Source: Alnus glutinosa
Lineage: Eukaryota; Streptophyta; Magnoliopsida; Fagales; Betulaceae
Assembly (NCBI RefSeq): GCF_958979055.1
Contig: NC_084894.1
Location: forward strand, 26,434,116 to 26,498,115
Direction: 5' to 3'
DNA: 64,000 bases
The notes under the pieces were generated by a model. The model saw only the letters and a program-made list of their open reading frames with translations. It was not told where the DNA came from and did no database searches. Below are positions 12,281 through 24,708 of this stretch, in pieces. The position numbers and the translations under genes are program-made. Position 1 is the first letter of the stretch; the number at the start of each line of letters is the position of its first letter.

Positions 12281-12572
12281 GGCCTTGTTTGGCAACTCAT
12301 TCTCCTCAAGTATAAAAAGAATTTTCTTTAAAGTGGTAGTAAAAAATGATTGATGTGATATAAAGTAGAAAAAATTTATATGAAAAAAAAAATATTGTAT
12401 TGTAGTGAATTTTTTTTTATTTAATTAGTTATAAAAATCGTTAATGTGAAGTAAAAAGCGAAAAAAAAAAGTTAGAATATTTTAAAGTTTATATTTTTTT
12501 TAGAGAAGTGCAAAAATAAAATAAAATAAATAAATAAATAGAAGGGGAGGGGAGGGGTTGCCAAACAAGGCC
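12281..12572. mobile_element. PIF/Harbinger-type MITE with TTA target duplication
   Basis: Perfect 16-bp terminal inverted repeats, GGCCTTGTTTGGCAAC at the left and its complement at the right, flanked on both sides by TTA (12278-12280 and 12573-12575). A 3-bp TTA duplication is characteristic of Tourist/Harbinger MITEs. The interior is AT-rich and non-coding. Related sequences occur near 30,590 and 30,739-30,985. Confidence 0.85.
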
Positions 12573-12684
12573 TTAAACTATAAATTTTCTTAAAAACCCT
12601 TCCAGAAAAGTCAAAAATGGGTAATTTTTTTCCTTAATGATCTTTCTATATGGACAATCATTAATTAAGGAGGCGTTGATACCG

Positions 12685-13191
12685 GCCTAAGGGTGGGTAT
12701 CAGTTCAGTAGGCGGTTAAGTCGATTAATTCTGTTGGTTAACCGACTTTTGCCGAAATGCACTTGGTGAATTTATTTCGAGTAAGTAGTTAATAAGTGAT
12801 CAGTTAAGTCGATTAATCTGGTTAATAGGTAGTCGGTTAAATCAGTTAACAGTTAGTTAACATGGGTAATGAAACAACATCGTTTTGATTTTTTAAAAAG
12901 AAAAAGAATCAAATCAAATCAAATGTTTCGTTCTTACTAAAACGTCGTCGTTTCATTTTATGTCGATTCGATTAACTGGTCGGAATAAAATGTGGTTTGG
13001 TTCGGTTACTGATTAAAATTGCGATTCGGTTCGGTTACCGCTTAAAAGACAGTTTGGTTCGGTTATCCAACCGACTTTTGAAACAAAATTTTATACCGAC
13101 TACCAAATCGAAATTAGTCGGTAGGCGGTCGATGGCAGTTCGGTTGGGTAAGCAATCGGTAGAGGGTAGGTAGATAATTTACCCACCCCTA
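12685..13191. mobile_element. hAT-type non-autonomous element with 8-bp target duplication
   Basis: TGATACCG flanks both ends (12677-12684 and 13192-13199), an 8-bp duplication as expected for hAT. The ends share TAGGGGTGGGTA-like inverted repeats (left TAAGGGTGGGTA, right TACCCACCCCTA). The interior has repeated GGTTCGGTTA and TTAACCGA words and no reading frame of note. Confidence 0.75.
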
Positions 13192-13668
13192 TGATACCGC
13201 AGGAAAATAATTTGTAATTTAGACCAATCATAAAAGTCAATAATATAATTATCCCTAATTTTTTTTCCTTAATGATCTTTCTATCTAGACAATCATTAAC
13301 TGCAACTAGCCATAATTTTTATTTTTTTTTCTGAATAATACCGGAGAGAGGGAGAGGGAGAGGGAGAGGGGGAGGGGGAGCCACAAGTAGGCACCTGAAC
13401 CACAAAAACCTTAGTACCGTAAGGAGTCCCAACTCTCTTGAAAAAGACAAACGAGAAAACAAAATTGCTTATTATTGATTATTATATTACGTACAAAACC
13501 CAATAGAAAAAAAGCATAAATTTTCTCCTAATGCCTTATTCTCTAAGCATATGCCCAAAACGTTCAATACAAAGTTACAAAATCATTATCCTCTTCTTGT
13601 CCCGGTTCAAAGCAAAAACCTGTTCTCCTCCATTAGAGACAACCTCGACCCTTTTCCGGCTACCGGAG

Positions 13669-16600
13669 ATGGCTTCGAGGCGAGCACCCCTCACCGTCTT
13701 TCTCTTCCTCTACCTCGTAGTCTCCTCTCAGTCCCTAGAGTTCAAGCCGCACAAAGAGAAGCACAAAATCAACGGACCCATCAAAACCCTTGTCGTCCTG
13801 GTCATGGAGAACCGGTCCTTCGACCATGTCCTCGGCTGGCTCAAGTCGACCCGACCCGACATCGACGGCCTCACCGGAAAAGAATCGAACCGGATCCTCG
13901 TCTCCGATCCGGCTTCACCGGAGGTATTCGTCTCCGATGACGCGCTGTTCATTGATTCGGACCCGGGTCACTCGATCCAGGCTATCCGGGAACAGATATT
14001 CGGGTCCAACGACAGTTCGGCCCCGCCGTTGATGAACGGGTTCGCTCAGCAAGCCGAGAGCATGCTCGAGGGCATGTCCAAAACCGTCATGAGCGGGTTC
14101 AAACCGGAGGTTGTACCGACCTACACCGCGTTGGCTAACGAGTTCGCTGTGTTCGACCGGTGGTTCGCCTCGGTCCCTGCGTCGACTCAGCCGAACCGGT
14201 TCTACGTGCACTCCGCCACGTCACACGGCGCGTCGAGCAACGTGCGCAAGGACCTTATTCACGGCTTTCCTCAGAAAACCATCTTCGACTCCCTGGACGA
14301 AAATGACCTCAGCTTTGGTATATATTACCAAAACATCCCCGCCTCGCTTTTCTTCAAGAGCCTGAGAAAGCTAAAGCACGCGGTCAAGTTCCACAGCTAT
14401 TCGTTGAAGTTTAAACGACACGCGAAGTTGGGTAAGCTTCCCAACTATGTGGTGATCGAACAGAGGTACTTTGACGTGGAGGTGTCACCGGCCAATGATG
14501 ATCACCCATCGCATGACGTGGCGCTCGGGCAGAGGTTCGTGAAGGAGGTGTACGAGACCCTGAGGGCCAGCCCGCAATGGAACGAGATGGCCTTGTTGAT
14601 TACTTATGATGAGCATGGTGGGTTCTATGACCATGTGCCCACGCCTGTCTCTGGCGTGCCTAACCCGGATGGGATCATTGGGCCCGACCCGTTTTACTTC
14701 CGGTTCGAGCGGCTGGGTGTTCGGGTCCCCACCATACTGGTCTCACCCTGGGTCGACAAGGGCACTGGTGAGTTTTCTATTTCTTTTCTAATATTTTAAA
14801 GACATACTAAGGTATCTTATATTAGGAATAACGGTTTAGTAATTAAAGTTTAAATTTTGAAGTTACCCGTGATTTAAGGAATAGGATATGTGAAATGGAG
14901 AGGATCCAATTTTGGGTCAAGATTTTGTTTTCTTGTATTGATGGCGTACATTGTTTAATGATGTGGCACCATATTCACCACGTTGCAACATATAAACCAT
15001 TAAGATCGCTGAACTTTAATATGGATCATGAAATGGATCACTCATCTAACATGCTATGAAATCAGTGGTCATGATCTAACATATTACTTTAAAGTTGTCA
15101 AATTTTGTTGTTGAGTTTTCGGTTTCTCATTGAGAATGTGTTAGTTTCAAATTTGATGTGTACTGTTAATGCTTTTGTACTATTGTTAATACTACACTTA
15201 ATGAATGAGAGGTGACTAGTTTGAAATAAGAATGTGATGGTAGTGTTGTGAGATAAAATTTGGCTTGCTTGACATTGTGACTTTTTCTTACTTGGTTGGA
15301 TGAGGAGAACAAAGATGATGTTTATAAGAGGAGGTGGTAGTGGTTGGAATTTTTGGTTTTGCATATAGGCTTATGGTGAGTGCTGTGATATCATGATGAA
15401 TTTCTCTAGTTCTTGGGTGGTTGTGACATATACTTTGCTAAGGCTACTTTTAGTTACTTTAGCTGCTTAATTGACTTTGTGTATGCTTTCTTGTGTTGGC
15501 TAGGCATCCAATACTTCTACTTTGGAGGATTCAAAGCTAAGTATTGTGATATACTATGTTATAGTGGTTTAACTTTGAATAGTTATGATTGATGTATGTA
15601 ATTATTAGAAAATTAAGAAACCATTTCAGCACCTTATTGAATGGGAAGGGGGTCAAGAATCTGTGATTGATGTGACTTACTAAGGAGTTGGGCTGTTGTA
15701 GGGAGGAGAATTTTCTCTACTTCAGAATATAGCCATGTGAATATGCGTAACCTTTGGGGTTGGGTAAAATCCTTTTTTTGGGTAACCAGCCATTTTACTT
15801 TCAGACTTCCCTTAACATATACCTGTTTGCGGCAACACTCCTTTAGGTAAAGCCTAGGCAGAGGAGAAACTTTTTTCAATATCCCAGCCATTTGACGGGT
15901 CATATCGAGGCAAAGGACAGAAACACTCACAAATAGATGCAGTTGATTGGAAAATTGTGAAATAAAGTGGATATGAAATTTGTGTTTTCTGATGATGACT
16001 TGTGAATAAGCTTCTTGTTTGGCATCAACAATGAAATCTGTGCTTTCTAATGACAAACTATGAATAAGATTCCTTCTGTTGCCATGCAATAAGTCAAATA
16101 GATGCAAACCTCCAGGCTGGGATATTGCCCCATGCCCCACCCACATATCCAAAGGGGAGAAATTTTTTCCCTGCTTGGATTTTTGGGTTACTGTCATTTC
16201 TTCATAGGTTTAGGCCAAGCTTGAACTCTATATTGGCTTCTTTGTCAATTTTCTAGTCACGCATCAAATGAAACCTACAGATGTGTCATTTGGCCACTTT
16301 TTTGTGCAGCTTCTATATTATTCACATTCTACTGGAGTTCTAGTTTTCAAGATGTATATTTTGTGTAAATAGCACAGGTTGAGTCATCAATTTTATAGAG
16401 CTATTACATATCAGCACCAGATGTCTGGCCTCAGACCTTTCCAACTTTTACTTCATGTTGGATTTGAGTCCTTTGGCCTTAGGACTTACTCTTGATTGTT
16501 TGGTGCAGTGATTCATGAGCCAGATGGACCAACACCATATTCGCAATTTGAACATTCTTCTATCCCCGCTACTGTAAAGAAGCTGTTCAATCTGGAATCA

Positions 16601-17871
16601 AACTTCCTGACCAAGAGGGATGCATGGGCTGGTACTTTTGAGAAGTGCTTTCGCCTTCGTGACACTCCACGTGATGATTGTCCAGGTTTCCACCAGTCTC
16701 CTTGATAATTACAAATTACTTTACTTTTCTTAGTGATGTATCTAATCTCACATTCTCACTGCATTTTTTCAAATAGTTGTCAGTTCAGAGTAAGAAAGAC
16801 ATAAAAAATGGCCATTCTGTGGCACAAATGGTGGGATTTGCCTCTTGGTGCCAGCCAATTGCTGGTTACTGGTTGACAAGAACCATTGATTTGATTACCC
16901 TTTTTTCTCCCAGCAGGAACACCATACATGTTCGCATCCATTGTTTGGTTTGCCACTAAAATATCTGCAATATTTTGAAAGGAGAAAGAAAAAGTCTTTT
17001 GAAATGCATTTTTTTTTTTGTTGGGAGCATATATATTAACTATGCCAAGATGCTGATATGTTGTGTCATTGCCATGTCCTCTTTCTTTTGTCTTTCCTTT
17101 TCTGTGGGTCGGGAGGGCAGTGTGATGTGCCTAAAGAGAAGCATATGCAACTGCATATTCCCACTGGACCTGTCCATTCTGTGAAATCTCGAGCCTCCAT
17201 GGGCAACTTATACCCTTTTGAGTGTATAGCTTTAGCATCAACTTTTTTTGAGAACTGTGAGTATGAAACATCGTTTTGAACGGGACTGCAAGTTTATGAA
17301 TAAAACTGATAAAAGAGAGAAGTTTATTTTTCAAACCCTTGGTTTGAAAGAGGTTCAAGTTCCCTCAAAGAACCTATCCTAAATTACCCTGTTACGGACT
17401 TGATATTCAGGTTCGTAATAGCACGCGCACCCAAGTTCTAGATCCAAAGCCTACATGCAATTTACTTTCTTATCGTTGCATCATTAAAGAGTTTAGTTTC
17501 TTTCTTGCAATTGATTATTTAAAATCAGTCATGGGGATTTGGATGCAGTAACCCTTCCTGAAGTTAAGACATCACTGAGGCCACGTGGACCGAAAGAAGA
17601 TATGAGTCTCTCGGAATTTCAAGTTGAACTGATCCAGCTTGCATCCCAGCTCAATGGTGACTATGTACTTATCACCTACCCAGAAATTGGCAAAACCATG
17701 ACAGTGGGTGAAGCCAACTGGTACGCGGAGGATGCAGTCAAGAGGTTCTTGGAAGCAGGAAAGGCTGCTCTTAAAGCTGGAGCTAATGAGTCTGCAATTG
17801 TTACAATGAGACCTTCCCTCAACAGCCGAATTATGTTGAGAGATGATGGTCGATACATAGAGAGCCACTGA
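13669..17871 (+). CDS. NPC1: Non-specific phospholipase C, NPC1-type
   Basis: Predicted to hydrolyse membrane phospholipids (family activity: phosphatidylcholine and similar to diacylglycerol), as a member of the plant phosphoesterase/NPC family. Exons 13669-14767, 16509-16685 and 17549-17871 join in phase 1 at both introns and give 532 residues, the usual NPC length. The start at 13669 gives a signal peptide, [20 protein letters not shown], and is preferred over an in-frame ATG at 13531 whose extra residues look like translated leader. Family motifs are intact: [80 protein letters not shown] and [17 protein letters not shown]. Exon 1 is much GC-richer than its surroundings. A GA/GGGA-rich tract lies about 300 bp upstream (13344-13380). 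The NPC1 assignment among paralogues is from overall resemblance and is moderately certain. Confidence 0.93.
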
Positions 17872-18677
17872 TTGGTTCGTCTTCAGAGCTGCCTGTTGTA
17901 AATTTGCCTGTATATATATATATACGTTCCTCTACAACTCCATGACGATGGCAGGGATCTATTTCGCTACAAACTCTCCCTTATAATTTATAAATACTGT
18001 CAAACATTATTGAGCATATAGAAATCAATTTGAATATTGAACATTATTGAGCATATGGAAACCTATTTTCTGGGAATCCGGTCAGGAAATGAAAGAAGAA
18101 ACTCCACATCTCGAAGTGCTCAGGAATTCGGATGGAGAATAAAAGAAGGGACCCCGGCTTCATGGACGGCTCATGGTGCAGGGCGTACCTGTCCACACTC
18201 CTCAAGATTCGAAACTCGAATTTCTCGAAAGTCGAGCAAAGAATTTTAGGAGATCTCGGTACGATATTTTCAGTAAATCATGAATTATGAATAAAAGCAC
18301 TCACAATAGTTTATGTAAGTTTTTATGCAAAATGGCTAATCAAAATTCATTTTTGCTAACTTAGCTAACTACCTATTAAGACTTTACTCTAACAGTTTAT
18401 CTAAACTTCTTTTCTATTTTATTAAAATAATAAATTTTAGAATATTTTACTCACTTTAATTAAAAACTCATCTCTTCACCCCAAAAAAAAAAAAAAAAAA
18501 AAAAAAACTCTCATCTCTAGCAACATAATCATCACCCTATTGTCCATCATTACCAAAAAACTATCACAATAAACCAAATAACGATAATAAATTACAGGAT
18601 TTAAGAAGTATGGGTCATTTTTTAGGATTGAATCAGCTATGAATCCAATATCACTCCAAACTGAAAAATTATACAAA

Positions 18678-18709
<32 letters not shown>

Positions 18710-19640
18710 AGTTATTTTGCTTGATGAAATAAACCAGTAGTACATTGGCTTCATATAGAGAAAATGAACCCCTCGGTCCCTTCTATTTTCCTTTAGAGTA
18801 CATTTTTTTTTTTTTTACTATCCTTTTTTTCAAACGTTCTTTTTTTTTTTTTATATGTACGGACATTTTTCTTATGGTCATATTTTACAATGGTCATTTC
18901 GTTAAAACGATCATTTTTCTAACGTAATAACTTTTTTAACTGTCATTAAAATTTACTATTATTATGCACATTGCTATAGAAAGAATGACAATCATTTAAC
19001 TGTTTATGCTGTAGTGATCAAGTTTGATTAAAATCATCAACGAAATATGAAAAAAGCAGTAAATGTGCGTTTTTTTTTTTTTTTGTTAAAAAGTAAAAAA
19101 TAACTACTAGTTAATTATAATCACAAGCAAGTGACAAAAAAAAAAATACATTTGTGAATAGTATAACTTACTATTTTGCATTTTAGTAAATAATGAGAAT
19201 GAATGTTTTTTTTATAATTTTTCTTAGCTATTCTAACTAAAAGGGAAATATGGATAATTTATTGAGAATACTCTAATAGATTAAAATATGATATTAACTA
19301 GTGTTTCGTGTCGATTCAACTATATTGAGGTTTCATAAATTTAATAATAAATTTGTAAAAAAGACGTGAAAGATGATTACACCAAACACGTCTCATTAAG
19401 TAAACTAGTATAATAGGTTCACCAAATGAATTACTTAATGCGCAAGTATCAATTAAAGTGCATAAACTAGGATCCCGCGTAGCACGTGCAAAATTTGACA
19501 AATAAGAACTTGTTCGTTTGCACATTGATTAATAATATTGTTGCGTATGGAACAAGATATGGGATTTTTTTTTAATATTCTATGTGATTCTGGTTCAGTG
19601 TACGACAGCAAACCAAGCATTGGGATCTCATCCATCCTTA
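17872..19640. other. Intergenic region after NPC1, no gene seen
   Basis: It contains a possible AATAAA signal near 18,290, A/T homopolymers (18481-18507, 18676-18710, 19071-19085) and AT-rich DNA. Short frames are homopolymer artefacts. Confidence 0.6.
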
Positions 19641-20520
19641 AACTCCGAAAATATTGAAGTGTAAAAGATCAATAACACCAAATACAATTATAACGCCCAA
19701 TAACAAGAAATAGGGCTCAAAGGCTATAGATATGAACTAGAGATAAAAAATCTCTACTCACAAAGTTAGGAAAAGCCTAGCTTAAAGCAGCTACCAATCG
19801 GTAGACTATGAAACAGAGACAAGAATATACAAAACATACAGAAACACCCAAACAACAGAGCCACCATTGGGAAGAACTTTTGTCTTCGAAAAACGGCGCG
19901 TGTAGGCCACTCGTCGTCCCCAGGAACACCCCTGCAAGAAACAGCCACCAGAAGACCCCGGACAACACTAGTCATGACCTGGAAAGCGGAACATGGTCCA
20001 CACGCGTGGCCCAAGGAGGAAATCTCCTTGGCGCATGCAGGCCACACATTGAACAGTGAGGTCCGACACAGCCGTGGATGACGGCGACTAGACCGGAGGA
20101 AGCCTGGGAACGCAGCAGAAGGATGCTTGTTGTACAGAAATTGGCAACAAACTGCAGATTTGACTTTGAAGGAATGCCGGAGACACTCAAGGAGAAATCT
20201 TCCCTAAAGATACCTCTTGTTGAGCCTTTCTGCCAGAAAAACAAAGATAAAACTCCATAGCCCCAAAGGACTAGGAGAAGATTAGCTCCACTGAAACAAA
20301 GCCAGGGAGAAACAAAAGCTCCCCTAGACCAACCAGGAGAGAAACAAAATCTCCATAGCCTAAAAGGGCTAGGAGGAGAACACTAGGGAGGAGGGAGGCA
20401 CGGGCCTCCCTCCTCCTTCACAAACCAAAACAAGGGCCTCTCTCTCTCTCTGAGAATGTTCTCGAGAGCTTCTCTCTCTTCAGCAGAGAGAAAAGCTCAG
20501 AGAGAAAATAGACACAAATG
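19640..20520 (-). repeat. Unclassified GC-rich repeat-like block
   Basis: This block is clearly GC-richer than its flanks. On the minus strand it starts with GA/CT-rich leader sequence near 20,500 and runs through a 93-residue frame (19766-20047). Repeated phrases of the type 'ctcccctagacc...ccatagcc(c/t)' occur several times at 20260-20390. It resembles dispersed retroelement or gene-leader material, but no domain was recognised. Confidence 0.35.
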
Positions 20521-20740
20521 ACTTTTCGCGAAAGAGTATATATAGTAGTAAGTTTTGGGTTACTCAATCACCAGCTTAGGAAAACAGGTGGGTTTATACA
20601 TACTCTTTTATAATTGATGTCTAAATTGCTAAGAAATTGTTGAAAATCTCGATACTTAAAAATGACTTCGAAAAAATTATTGTAGTAAAATAAGCTTTTT
20701 TTTTTAGGCAATTATTTAATGGAAACGGTCTTTACCTATT

Positions 20741-20986
20741 AAGAGTTTGTTTGAGATTGCATTGAAAAACAGAGCTTGTTAGGCCAAACAGATATTTTTA
20801 GAAAGAATTTCATTTTTAAGCTTTTCTCAAAAGTGCGTTTTGGCCATTTTTAAAGTAAAAAAGTCAAAAGAAATATTTTTAGAGTTTTTTACCAAACAGA
20901 CAAGCTTTTTGTTTGGCACAACTTTTTAAGTACTAGAAGCCTAGAAGTACTTTTTAAGCTTCCTAATGCAATCCCAAATAAGTTCT
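20741..20986. repeat. MITE-like inverted-repeat element
   Basis: The left end AGAGTTTGTTTGAGATTGCATT is matched by the complement of the right end, AATGCAATCCCAAATAAGTTCT, with four mismatches. Subterminal AAGCTT-containing stretches are also inverted. No target duplication is visible. Confidence 0.55.
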
Positions 20987-21100
20987 AAAATAATAAACAC
21001 TCTGTTGACGTGACAGTGTCAATCTACCCTTGATTTCTTTTAGAGAAATTATAATGAGATAGTGGTGAAATATTAGTATAGTACTAGCATTACTTTACAT

Positions 21101-21104
<4 letters not shown>

Positions 21105-21142
<38 letters not shown>

Positions 21143-21345
21143 TCATATACATTTATGTGCATAAGAGAGACCAACTAAAAAAAAAAATTGCAGACCTCAT
21201 CCCTTCTCCACCTTGAATTAAAATTTCTAATAATTGGGTTGTCCGAATTGTAATTTGGACATCACACAAACAGGGAGCTCCAATTTTTTTTTTTTTTTTT
21301 TTTTGAACAGAGAGCTCCAAATTGTACTACAATTCGGACACCCAA
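21105..21345. repeat. (AT)n microsatellite and a small imperfect inverted repeat
   Basis: An AT run covers 21105-21139. At 21235-21345, GGGTTGTCCGAATTGTAATT faces its near-complement around a T run, with two direct copies of ACAG(G/A)GAGCTCCAA inside. Confidence 0.7.
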
Positions 21346-22141
21346 AGTGTAAGAGATTCCGATTCCTCCCCCTTGGCCTTATAGATCCCAAGCTTTACCA
21401 TTATTTGGCTTCTTTTTTTTTTGGTCTTTTTTGCTTGTTAACGTTCAAGACACTATAACAATTTGGTTTAATTAACAGTACCGTATCCTCTACAGAAGTT
21501 GATATGTCAAAGTATGAAACCTTTTAACACCCATATGTTTTATTAAAAATGCAACTAAAAATTACTTGTATTTTTAATATGTCAGTTTGATAGATTGGGT
21601 TAAAGGTAATTCTTCCAATTTAATTTGGAAGACAATTTTTGTTAAATTATTATTTATTCCAAAAATTTAAACTTACAGAAAATCGTACTAAACTTAATCA
21701 TTTGATTAATATTTTAACATTTTTCCTATCGTGTAAGTCTAAAACTTTTTCTAAATAAGTTGGACACAATAAATAAATATTTAATTAAAATAAAATATGA
21801 ATTACAAACATAAGATTCGAACTGAAATATCAGTTTACCAAACTTGAACTGATTGGAAAGCTTAAGCTAATAATCTAACAATTTGGTCCAATTTTGAGTG
21901 GGTATAAGTGTTTAAGTGTGTAACCGGCTGCTAATACTGGCTATCCACTCACCACAAGTCATTGAAGTAGAATGCACAACTAGTCAACAACAACCCAATA
22001 AATTCAAAAAAAAAAAAAAAAAATCATACTCGTACAAAGCGACCCCACGAGTGATGATACAACTACCATTCAATCTACCATTTACATACAACTATCAAAA
22101 AACTCCTATATCTTCCCTCTCTCTTTTCCACCAACCAAACT

Positions 22142-22166
22142 TCTCTCTCTCTCTCTCTCTCTCTCT
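22142..22166. repeat. (CT)n tract in AMT1 leader
   Basis: A CT-dinucleotide run ends four bases before the AMT1 start codon. CT-rich leaders are common in plant transcripts; any effect on expression is inference. Confidence 0.8.
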
Positions 22167-22169
22167 ACC

Positions 22170-23650
22170 ATGGAGGTCTCATGGGAAGACAGTGTCACGG
22201 CCTCCATCAACACCATTTACCTCCTCTTTTCGGCGTACCTCGTCTTCGTAATGCAGCTCGGCTTTGCCATGCTCTGTGCCGGCTCTGTCCGGGCAAAGAA
22301 CGCCATGAACATAATGCTCACCAACGTTGTTGACGCCGTTGTAGGTAGCATCTCTTATTACTTCTTCGGCTTTGCTTTTGCCTTTGGCGATGGTTCCAAT
22401 TCCAACCCTTTCATTGGCACCAACTTCTTTGCGCTTTACAACATTCCCAATAGCTCTTACGACTACAGCTTCTTTCTTTACCAGTGGGCTTTCGCCATAG
22501 CCGTTGCAGGTATAGTTAAACCACCACTTAATTACTTCAAAAGCTTAAATTGACACGAAATGATGAATTTAGTCATTTAATTTCTATTCTAACAGGAATT
22601 ACCAGTGGCTCAATAGCAGAAAGAACCCAGTTCACTGCTTACCTTATCTTCTCGTTCTTCCTGACTGGGTTCGTGTACCCAATTGTGGCTCACTGGGTTT
22701 GGTCATCTAGTGGTTGGCTCAGTCCCAGTTCCAGTGAATTGTTGTTTGGTTCAGGTGCCATCGACTTTGCTGGTAGTGGTGTGGTGCATTTGGTTGGTGG
22801 GATTGCTGGGCTTTGGGGCTCTTTCATAGAGGGCCCGAGGGTGGGCCGGTTCGATGCGTTTGGGAAGCCCATGCAAATGAGAGGCCACAATGCAACTCTT
22901 GTTGTGCTGGGCACATTTTTGTTGTGGTTTGGGTGGTTCGGGTTCAATCCCGGCTCGTTTGATAAGATTCTAGTGGCCTATCCGAACACGACAGACCAAG
23001 GAAACTGGACTGGCGTGGGCCGGACCGCGGTCACTACTTCCTTAGCCGGATCGACCGCCGGAATCGTAACCTTATTCGGCCGACGATTACTAGTGGGCCA
23101 TTGGGATGCTTTGGACGTTTGCAATGGGGTGCTAGGTGGGTTTGTTGCGATCACATCGGGTTGCTCGGTTGTTGAGCCGTGGGCTGCGATTGTGTGCGGG
23201 TTTTTCGCTGCATGGGTCTTGATTGGGCTCAACATCTTGGCCCTAAAACTGCAGTTTGATGACCCATTGGAGGCAACCCAATTGCATGGTGGTTGTGGTG
23301 CTTGGGGTTTGATATTTACAGGCTTGTTTGCTAAAGAGGAATTTGTGATTCAAGTCTTCGATTCAGGCGAGTCAGGCGTGGTCAGGCCATATGGTCTGTT
23401 AATGGGTGGAGGCTGGGGCTTGCTGGGAGCTCAGGTGGTTGAGGTTTTGGTGATTGTGGGGTGGGTTAGTTTGACAATGGGGCCTCTTTTCTATGCCCTT
23501 CACAAGCTAAGTATTTTGAGAATCTCCGTTGATGATGAAATTGCAGGGCTTGATATCTCTAGCCATGGAGGCTATGCCTATGTCCACCAAGAAGAAAACC
23601 AGCCTCGCTTTTATGCAGATTACATACGTATGCAAAATGATCGATCCTGA
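22170..23650 (+). CDS. AMT1: Ammonium transporter, AMT1 family
   Basis: Plasma-membrane high-affinity ammonium uptake channel/transporter of the AMT/MEP/Rh family, acting as a trimer by family knowledge. Exons 22170-22509 and 22596-23650, joined in phase 1, give 464 residues. Characteristic segments: [20 protein letters not shown], the [20 protein letters not shown] signature with the first pore histidine, [12 protein letters not shown] with the second, and the C-terminal regulatory tail. In Arabidopsis AMT1;1 this tail carries Thr460 within a MTRHGG context, whose phosphorylation closes the trimer; here the equivalent is GLDISSHGG, so the site is Ser. The N-terminal extracellular extension before the first helix is short ([15 protein letters not shown]). 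The single early intron resembles AMT1 genes that have one intron; the exact paralogue is not resolved. A possible AATAAA lies at about 23,818. Confidence 0.95.
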
Positions 23651-24320
23651 ACCAAAATCATCCGCATGATGTACATGTATATTTATTCATTCATCATAGG
23701 CTTGTGATTTGGCTTGTGCTCCATATATATTATGCTACGATTTTTTCTTCTTTGTTTCTTTTTACCCTTATCCATCTACTTTTCACCTTTTACAGAGCAA
23801 GCTTGTAATTTTAGATAAATAAAGGTAATACTGTTATTTAAAAATTATTGTTGATATTTAGGCTTTTAACAGAAAATTATAATAGAAAAGTCATCTATAG
23901 CAAATCTAAAGTTCATGGTATAAGTTGTTTAAATTGACTGTTAAAATAATAAAATAAGATATGTGAGAGAAGCAGAATAGGATCCTAATTCCAAATATAT
24001 ATATATATATATATTGGCAATTTTAAACTTATTCAAATTTTAAAAAGACTAACAATATCAATAGACTTTATTAGCATTTTAAAAAAGAAACAAATAAAAT
24101 AAATAGATCCAAGTTCTTTACACCTTATAGCTATGATGGGTACAAGTTTAGTGCATGAAAAAATAAAAATAAAAAGCAAGGTGTTCAATGAAGTATAGGA
24201 ACAATCAAGTTTATTTTAACAATGACTAATTCAAAGATTGTTTGATATTGCCACCTTTTTTTTTTTTTTGTGATAATTGTAAAATAAAAATGTGATTTTT
24301 ATCATTATTCATATAGGACA

Positions 24321-24450
24321 CAATTAAAACAGAGATAATTCTTTAACAAAGAGGATAAAGATCAAAATTGTAAAGATGCAATTAAAAATGAGATAATTCT
24401 TTAACAAAGGGGATAAAGATCAAAATTGTAAAGCCGCAACTAAAAACTAG
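24321..24450. repeat. 58-bp tandem repeat, about 2.2 copies
   Basis: Units start at 24321, 24379 and (partial) 24437, each beginning CAATTAAAA or CAACTAAAA and containing ATAATTCTTTAACAAAG and GATAAAGATCAAAATTGTAA. The units differ at only a few bases. Confidence 0.85.
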
Positions 24451-24708
24451 ATATAGGAATCCTATATAGTTCATGTGTAATTGAGTTGCGCTCTTTTATA
24501 CTTTTTAATGAGATTGGTTTATTTAAAATAATAATAATAAAATAAAATAAAAAGAAAAAGAAAAAGAGAGAGAATCAATATGAACAACTTGAAGCCAACA
24601 AAACTATAGACCAAAAAAAAAAAAAAAAATTCCAGTCTGTTAATCCGAAATACATATACAACCGAGCTTATATCATATACACAATTTCCAAAGCCCGTAC
24701 ATCAACTA

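Noticed and set aside
13531..13668. Upstream in-frame ATG of NPC1
   Set aside because: It would add 46 residues unlike the family and hide the signal peptide; 13669 fits the family length and start.
15634..16197. 187-codon antisense frame inside NPC1 intron 1
   Set aside because: No recognisable domain, no splice partners, and wholly inside an intron; treated as a chance frame.
19766..20047. 93-codon minus-strand frame in the GC-rich block
   Set aside because: No recognisable domain; the block looks repeat-like, so no protein is called.
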